Of a stretch of DNA of 64,000 nucleotides, positions 58,565 to 64,000 are shown piece after piece. The stretch is from Rhypophila decipiens (Eukaryota; Ascomycota; Sordariomycetes; Sordariales; Naviculisporaceae), in assembly GCA_033297075.1 (NCBI GenBank), contig MU858051.1, positions 434,001 through 498,000 on the forward strand, in the 5' to 3' direction. The notes below the pieces were generated by a model. It worked only from the letters and a program-made list of their open reading frames with translations, was not told where the DNA came from and made no database searches. The position numbers and the translations under genes are program-made. Every line of letters begins with the position of its first letter. Position 1 is the stretch's first letter.

Positions 58565-59134
58565 TTATACTTCCTTTTTTGGCTACTCCCTCTTCTTTCT
58601 AGGTTGGGTTATGTGTGTATGTATTCCATATCTTCAACGTCGTCTATCCAGAATAGACTTGCAAGAGAGGCTGACTTGGGTGCCACTCCCAACCCAGTCT
58701 GTATTTTTGCTGTTGTTGTCGATAATGCTACCATCTACTGACAGGTTCGAGAGCGCCATGACACGCTTGCCTAAGGGAGCTCCCCCTGAATAACAAGGTC
58801 TTCAGGAACACATGAGGTTGACCTCCATATTGAGTTTCACTCCCCCTTGATTCACATGAATAAATGCCTTGACTGGGCTGGAATAGATTTCATGACTCCA
58901 TGGAAAAGATTCTTAACAAGGATAAAAAGTCAAACTAAGGAGGTACTGTATATGAAAATAGGGGTGCCCTTGGAAATGGATATAGGACAAGCCTAGGACA
59001 TATGATCTACTCAAGTCAGAGATTCTCAAATGCCTTCCCTCCTTCCTTTAGAGCTTCTTATAGTACATGTCTCTTATTCTAATCAACCAAGACTAAACCG
59101 ACTAGCAAAAAAGGAAAGAATATAAAAAGAAATT
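58565..59134. other. Intergenic region downstream of tRNA-Cys
   Basis: No coding frame. It contains an inverted fragment of the 22 bp minisatellite, annotated separately. Confidence 0.5.
58853..58893 (-). repeat. 22 bp minisatellite fragment, inverted (about 1.5 units)
   Basis: Read on the minus strand it contains CCAGTCAAGGCATTTATTC preceded by ATTCCAGC, matching the units at 10841-10890 and 29669-29836. Confidence 0.75.
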
Positions 59135-59273
59135 TGCCCTCGCGCGAACTCGAACTGGTGACCTCGGTGCATTGGTGAATCTCCTGAATAGACATCGATG
59201 TTTTCGCTAAAGAATATCTCAAACTGTACATGAAATATAAACGTCTCCCACACTACCACTGAGCTACAAGGGC
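59135..59273 (-). pseudogene. Degenerate intron-bearing tRNA-like locus
   Basis: On the minus strand the acceptor strands GCCCTTG and CGAGGGC pair throughout (one T-G wobble), and box A-like GTAGCTCAGTGGTAG is intact. The D stem has a mismatch, no anticodon stem can be formed from GGAGA, and the T stem (ACCAG/TCGCG) is mostly unpaired. A ~70 nt insertion separates the halves and shares TTCTTTAGCG-like sequence with the insertion at 16164-16282, so the two are probably related. A T5 run follows the 3' end. It is called a pseudogene because of the stem defects; a functional non-standard RNA is possible. Confidence 0.55.
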
Positions 59274-59806
59274 TGCTTTTTTGAATGATAATTGCTTCCT
59301 GGAAGTTGTATATATAGGGGTGTCGTTGGGTCATGATATCTTACGGTACGTTTCGTCCCGAGTTTGCTATCCAACACAGGGTAAGCTACCTTACTTATCG
59401 ACTGGCAAAGGGCAGACGTGGTGGACTGGCGAGAAGGTTAATGTGAACAAGAGAACCAACATGCTTGTCTCCAAGGGGTTTTCTGCGTTGATAGACCTAG
59501 CAGCCAGCCTACTCTGGAGATGCTTGTTGGCCCACCCAAGCCTGGGCTGCAAATATGCTCTGACAAAGTGCGGCACTGAGAATATCTACTTTGCGAAATC
59601 CAAGAAAGTTGGGGTATAGTAAAGACTCTTGTTTTGTCTAGCTGCTGCCTCCAAAGCAACGTGTAATCTTGTATATCCCATCCGGTCTAAGTCAAGATAT
59701 AAACCGCCCAAGAACCCATAGCCAGGGAGAAACGCCATCGCTCATGCTTATCAAAATAAAAACACACTCATTAAAAAAGATAATTTGAGGGCCATACCAT
59801 ATCTGC
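59274..59806. other. Intergenic region before the TFB3 3' end
   Basis: Upstream flank of the tRNA-like locus and 3' flank of TFB3. A 112-codon frame lies at 59281-59619 but shows no protein features. Confidence 0.45.
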
Positions 59807-60910
59807 TCAACGCGGATCCATGACATGCCCGGTGGCCGCAATACCCGCCGCCATCCCTGTCACCTCCCCAGCCGACAGCCCAATGCCCACTTCTTTCTCG
59901 TCCTCGATAAACACGCCCAGTCCAGCAAACGCCTCAAACATGGCCCTAGCAGTGAACTCCTCCAAGCTATAGCCCCCCGTGACATGCGCCCGATCGTGCT
60001 CAAAGCGCTCCAAGAGCGGATGGCCAAGTCCACTGTGAACCTTGTACCTGCTCGGCACAAAATCATACCCACCAAACGGATCGTACGGTCCCTCTGGCGC
60101 AGCAGTCTTCTTCTTCTCCTTCAGTCCGCGAATAGAAAGCTTGCCCACATCCAACGATCCCGGCAAAAGACTTGATCCCGCCGAAGCAGCAGCAGCTGTG
60201 GTGATATCCGCCGCCTTGACACCACCGCGCTTCTTGAGCTGCACCCTCTGTCCGCCCGTAGCCATACTATCCAACACGGCCTCCCGATTCCGCACAAGAG
60301 CGAGCTTCTCCTCCTCCTGCTCCTGGATAGCAGCGATCCGCCTCTGCCGCGCAAGTTCCTGCTCGGCCTGCAACCTCCGTCTGGTCTGCTCCTCCGCCTC
60401 GCGCCCGGCCTTGCGATTCCGCTCAATATCCGGCTTATGATCCATCTCCCACTGCAACAGCTGCGCCTCGGCCTCGCGACGTTTCGTCTCGGTCCCATTG
60501 ACCAAATCAAAGGTCAAGTCCTCCACCATCTGCAGATAATTGTTGTAGTCGCGCAGCGTCTCAAAGTCGTCCTCGACCTGGTTGAACACGGAATTCACCC
60601 TCCGCCGGAGGTCGACCTCGCGCTCGACGGCTAGGTCGCCGAAGAAGGCTGATTTGAAACCTTTGCGGCGGAGGGTCTTGTGGCAGCCTGCGTAGGGGCA
60701 CTGGTTGGGTCCGTCGTTGAAGAGGCGGTTCACGCAGCCGGTGCACATGGAGTGGTAGCATTCGGGGTTGATGAGGAATTCCATGTCTGGATTGAGGTAG
60801 CGCATCATTTTGCAGACTGGGCACATGTCGTTCTTGTCGATTAGGGGCATGCCGCCGCCGGGTTTGGCGGCGGTTGCTGTGTAGTAGCCCGCTCCTGGTC
60901 GGCGCGACAT
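59807..60910 (-). CDS. TFB3: TFIIH subunit Tfb3 / MAT1 (CDK-activating kinase assembly factor)
   Basis: Links the CDK-activating kinase to core TFIIH in transcription initiation and nucleotide excision repair. A single exon of 367 aa from the first ATG (MSRRPGAGYY); the frame is open 24 codons further upstream but only from a TTG. The RING domain spans C30-C76 (CPVC...NPECYHSMCTGCVNRLF...CPYAGC) with MAT1-type spacing, followed by LRRKGFKSAFFGDLAVEREVDLRRRV, the family's highly conserved block. The middle is a long Glu/Arg/Gln-rich coiled coil (about 105-225), and the C-terminal region (about 285-350, YDPFGGYDFVPSRYKV...GGYSLEEFTARAMFEAFAGLGVF) is the kinase/cyclin-binding part. It is divergent from nudC. 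Confidence 0.95.
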   Translation of the reverse strand: MSRRPGAGYYTATAAKPGGGMPLIDKNDMCPVCKMMRYLNPDMEFLINPECYHSMCTGCVNRLFNDGPNQCPYAGCHKTLRRKGFKSAFFGDLAVEREVDLRRRVNSVFNQVEDDFETLRDYNNYLQMVEDLTFDLVNGTETKRREAEAQLLQWEMDHKPDIERNRKAGREAEEQTRRRLQAEQELARQRRIAAIQEQEEEKLALVRNREAVLDSMATGGQRVQLKKRGGVKAADITTAAAASAGSSLLPGSLDVGKLSIRGLKEKKKTAAPEGPYDPFGGYDFVPSRYKVHSGLGHPLLERFEHDRAHVTGGYSLEEFTARAMFEAFAGLGVFIEDEKEVGIGLSAGEVTGMAAGIAATGHVMDPR

Positions 60911-61422
60911 GTTGGGCGGATGTGATGGATGCTGTCGAGTTGGAGGATTGAGTATTGTGGTATTTGCCTCGTTGTCTTTCAAAGCTGTCTCGAATTTTGT
61001 GAAAGATTTTATTCGCGATCGGTCAAGTCGTGATGGTGATGCTTCCCCTTACTAATTTGGAGTCGGAGATGGCAATTGACGGTTCGCTGTAACGGTCGCT
61101 AAAAAGGCAGGGACCAGCCCTGTCGTTCGGGTTGCAGTAGAAGAACTGAGGCTGAAGGGGGACCCACATTCTTATATAGCTGTGGGGAAAGAGAGGGGCA
61201 GGCCTGGAACCCCTCCATTAACAATGAGGTCAGCCATTCGCAGAGCTGATGGAGAGAGCTTCCATACAATTCCATACGTTATAAAAGCTCCAGCTGCTGC
61301 GAGATACAAAACCACAAACAAGAACAACCATTCGCGATCACGAAGATTTGTCACCATCGACTCTTTCTCCAAAACAGCCGAACAAAGACACACGAATATC
61401 TGAAACAATAGCAACGGACATC
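60911..61422. promoter_or_regulatory. Shared divergent promoter region, TFB3 / nudC
   Basis: About 0.5 kb separates the two start codons, so the upstream elements of both genes are probably intermixed. A TATAAAA at 61280-61286 lies 137-143 bp upstream of the nudC ATG on its coding strand. Confidence 0.5.
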
Positions 61423-62111
61423 ATGGCTGACACAGGTAAGCCCTCGGGTTTCGCGACACCAGGCCAGCAGAGCTAGCTCCTGTCACCACAACAGAAGCCA
61501 GAGACCTCAACTTTAACAACCCAACAAAATCACTAACCGACTCAATAGACCCCTCCCTCTCCAAAGAAGAAGAAGCAGCCCTCCGCGCAAAAGAAGAAGC
61601 CGAACAAGCCGCCCTCCCCTACAAATGGACGCAATCAATCGGCGAAGTAGACATATCCTTCCCAATCCCAGCAACCTACAAAGCGCGCGACCTCTCCATT
61701 TCCATCACCAAATCCTCCCTGACGGCAGGAATCAAAGGCCAAGACCCCATCGTAAAAGGCGACTTCCCCCACTCGGTCCGAACAGACGACTCGACCTGGA
61801 CGGTAACCACTTCACCGGACGGCAAGACCAAGATTGTCGAGATCCACCTCGACAAGGTGAATAAGATGGAGTGGTGGCCGCACATCATTACGACGGCGCC
61901 AAAGATCGATGTCACCAAGATTGTCCCCGAGAATAGCAAGTTGAGCGATTTGGATGGTGAGACGCGGGGAATGGTGGAGAAGATGATGTTTGATCAGCGA
62001 CAAAAGGAGATGGGACTGCCTACGAGCGAGGAGCAGAAGAAGATTGATTTGCTGAAAAAGTTCCAGGAGCAACATCCCGAGATGGATTTTAGTAACGCTA
62101 AGATTAACTAA
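61423..62111 (+). CDS. nudC: Nuclear distribution protein NudC (CS domain)
   Basis: Conserved protein needed for dynein-dependent nuclear movement and hyphal growth, acting with Hsp90-type chaperones. Exons 61423-61435 (13 nt) and 61549-62111 (113 nt intron, GTAAG...CACTAACCG...AATAG) code 191 aa, close to Aspergillus NudC. A second acceptor at 61495 also keeps frame and would add 18 residues. The distal one is preferred because a good branch site precedes it and it gives a family-like short acidic N-terminus. Residues ~30-125 form the CS domain ([17 protein letters not shown]...GDFPHSV...DSTWTV...KMEWWPHII), followed by the NudC C-terminal block [35 protein letters not shown] and [12 protein letters not shown]. 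Confidence 0.95.
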
Positions 62112-62412
62112 GGGGGCTGCTGCTCATCACTGCTTTTCGGGCTGGGGACTGGCTAAGTGTATTCTGGGAAAGGGAAATGGATTATGGGTTATGGATCAAG
62201 CAAGTGACGAGGTCAATACAAGGCATAAATAATAAAGATATCAATCACGAATCATGAACATGGGAAACATTGGTGCAAGTGTCGTCGTTGAGATGGCGGT
62301 TATGACATGGACAACAACAACAACCTCAAAGATTGAAAAATAAGTCAAAATGGCAAAAACTCAAGGCACCCGGTGGTGCCCTGAGAAAAGCCTATTACGG
62401 CTTTTGTTTTGT
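62112..62412. other. Intergenic region downstream of nudC
   Basis: 3' flank with AATAAT and AATAAAG near 62230, which could serve polyadenylation. No gene was seen. Confidence 0.5.
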
Positions 62413-62537
62413 TACTCGTGCCCGGAATCGAACCGACACCCTCCCAACCCGTCCAAGAGATCGGGAGGATGCTGCAGGCCGGAGGGGTACAGAGGAATTA
62501 CTTGAGTCGCCGTAGCTGACCGTTGAGCTACCGTAAG
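62413..62537 (-). pseudogene. tRNA-Leu(CAA)-like relic with insertion
   Basis: The minus strand shows a D arm with stem GTAGC/GCTAC, an anticodon-loop-like CTCAAG that would read CAA (Leu, with the expected T at position 33), a ~40-50 nt insertion, and a T arm with a standard B box (GGTTCGATTCC). The acceptor halves (CTTACGG and CACGAGT) do not pair and no 3' partner of the GGCGA anticodon stem is present. It is therefore probably a decayed or rearranged tRNA rather than a working gene. Confidence 0.5.
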
Positions 62538-63349
62538 CTGGAAGCTCAACTCATCTCTGCTGTCGCCATCCCCTCTCGGTTAGAAGCACTGTCCGTAAGG
62601 AGGGGTTATATACCTATCTGGAGATTTTGATCTGAAGCTGTTTGGCTGAGGGTTCCAGTCCTAGAGGTAGAGCTCAAACAAACGGAACGGAAAGGAAAGG
62701 AAAGGCGTAAACCTCTCTCTCTCATTTACTACGGGCAAAGAAAGAAAATTCAGTTCTGTCTAGAATCGTCTTTGTTGCGGCGGTCAGTTTATTAAATCTT
62801 ACCTGCTACTCACGCACTCGATCATGTTATAGAAACGGCTGTTTCGATACCCTTCCTTGGAAGGGAGATTTGGGTGTTGATGACAATCTCTGGGAACATG
62901 GAATAGAAGAAAGATAATAACCAATAGATGAGCAGTGTGACGAAATGAAAAGAAAAAAAACCGAAATGTAACGGGCGTAAACAATCGCCAAAGCCACAAG
63001 AAAATCAGGCAGTAGCGTCAGAGAGCCCGTCTGCTGCTGTTGATCTTGGAACCGCTCAGTAATGCGTATGCAGATGGAAAAAAGACTGCAAAGCATCATT
63101 GTCAGAGTTGGTTGAAAAGCGTTCCGGTTCTTGTTAAAAAATCCTAGCTTTTTCTCTTGTTTGAAAATAGGAAAGGGGAAGGGGTATGGCATCACTGTTG
63201 TGAACCATCATGGGTGAAAAAGAGATAGGGGGTATCACGGAGGTCCAACAGTCATTAATGTCACAGGGAGAGAGAGGACGTCGTAATAGTTCGATTGCAT
63301 ATATAGATCAATCGACCAACGATAGCCCAAAATAAGTGACGACCGGGAG
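62538..63349. other. Intergenic region before the BUD27/URI 3' end
   Basis: Short frames only; an A-run near 62949 and general AT richness. Nothing else was recognised. Confidence 0.5.
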
Positions 63350-64000
63350 CTACTTGCCCAGTCTCGCAGCCTTGAACTTGCTCACTCTACGCGGCCCGCC
63401 TTCCTCCTCATCGAGCGGGATAATCTCCTTCTCGGGCTGCTTCATAAAACCGCCCTGCTTCTGGATCATCTGGTTCCGCAGACGGTGGTACTCGGTCGCG
63501 GCGGCCTGATACACAAGAGAATCGTCCAAATCATCAACCTCTTGTGACGTGGGGGCGGTGGGATTGCGCTCAATCACCATGTCTGCGACCAATTTACCCT
63601 CCGGCACCAGAGACTCTGCCAGAGCCTGTGGCTGCTTCGGAGTACGGGCGGCCTCGACCGTGTTGATGAATGATGCGGGAAGCTGGTGAGGACCCTTGGG
63701 AATGGAAGGCGTTGCCGTCTTCGCGGCTGCCTTGCGTTCCTTTTTAAACCGGGATACGCGCTTTGGTGGCTCGTCTTCTTCTTCTTCTTCTTCTTCCTCG
63801 TCAGAAATCGAGACGGGCTCAGTCTTCTCGACAACGTCGCTGATGGGTTGAACCTTCTTCGCCTTCTTCTTGGCCGGTGCAGGTTTCTTCTCGTCCGCAA
63901 TATCAAGCTCCGAGGCAAACTTGACGCTCTTCTTTTGCTTGGGAGCAGGCGAGTCGGCCTTGGGCTCGGTAGTTTCGACAGCCGAGCTTTCTTCCGGCAT
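63350..64000 (-). CDS. BUD27: Bud27/URI-like unconventional prefoldin, C-terminal part (truncated by window)
   Basis: C-terminal ~216 residues of a protein related to yeast Bud27 and human URI, which act in RNA polymerase assembly and TOR-linked translation control. The window ends at an in-frame ATG, but the prefoldin domain that should come first is absent, so this Met is probably internal and the gene continues beyond position 64000. Visible features are Lys/Pro- and Glu-rich low-complexity sequence with a run of acidic residues, then PPKRVSRFKKERK, and a C-terminal conserved block YHRLRNQMIQKQGGFM...GGPRRVSKFKAARLGK at the stop. The repeated RVS(R/K)FK motif and this end are the basis of the call. 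Confidence 0.8.
   Translation of the reverse strand: MPEESSAVETTEPKADSPAPKQKKSVKFASELDIADEKKPAPAKKKAKKVQPISDVVEKTEPVSISDEEEEEEEEDEPPKRVSRFKKERKAAAKTATPSIPKGPHQLPASFINTVEAARTPKQPQALAESLVPEGKLVADMVIERNPTAPTSQEVDDLDDSLVYQAAATEYHRLRNQMIQKQGGFMKQPEKEIIPLDEEEGGPRRVSKFKAARLGK

Noticed and set aside
59807..60982. TFB3 start 24 codons upstream
   Set aside because: The upstream codon is TTG, and the conserved start MSRRPG is the first ATG.

Overview
The window is nuclear DNA of a filamentous ascomycete (Pezizomycotina, probably a Sordariomycete). The genes are widely spaced and carry short introns of about 50-115 nt with GT...AG ends and CTAAC-type branch sites. The protein set (SIN3, POP1, RRP40, NudC, a fumarate reductase with a cytochrome b5 tail, secreted GH31 and FAS1 proteins) is typical of such fungi. 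No bacterial, viral, CRISPR or intact transposon genes were seen. The species was not determined. All splice models were read by eye from splice signals, reading frame and protein family conservation.

Layout. 0-8 kb: RRP40 (exosome cap), a C2H2 zinc-finger protein with an N-terminal membrane segment, and a REX1-type RNA exonuclease. 8-14 kb: glutamate decarboxylase and mitochondrial 2-methylcitrate dehydratase, transcribed divergently from a 1.1 kb intergenic region. 14-25 kb: an SH3/PPxY protein of the LSB1/PIN3 type, an intron-bearing tRNA-like locus, an RBR E3 ubiquitin ligase, and POP1. 25-32 kb: an NT-C2 (EEIG1/EHBP1-type) protein with two tiny 5' exons, actin-related protein ARP4, and a secreted hydrolase-like protein. 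32-38 kb: SIN3, six exons, minus strand. 38-44 kb: a secreted FAS1 protein and a cytosolic-type fumarate reductase fused to cytochrome b5. 44-53 kb: tRNA-Cys, a secreted GH31 alpha-glucosidase and an MFS sugar transporter. 52.5-59.8 kb: a gene-poor stretch holding only a second tRNA-Cys, a degenerate tRNA-like locus and short repeats. 59.8-64 kb: TFB3/MAT1 (TFIIH) and nudC, divergent, a tRNA relic, and the C-terminal part of BUD27/URI running off the right edge.

Most genes are housekeeping. RRP40, REX1 and POP1 act in RNA processing; ARP4, SIN3 and TFB3 in chromatin and transcription; TFB3 and nudC share a roughly 0.5 kb promoter region. GAD and PrpD serve GABA and propionate metabolism. The GH31 enzyme and the sugar transporter are neighbours and could work in sequence on extracellular glucosides, though nothing in the sequence proves joint regulation.

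The most unusual features are the membrane-anchored zinc-finger protein, a 135 bp foldback element with perfect 24 bp arms, a 22 bp minisatellite found at three separate places, three tRNA-like loci with internal insertions and damaged stems, and several introns whose retention or alternative acceptor use keeps the frame. No clear novel multi-gene system was found.
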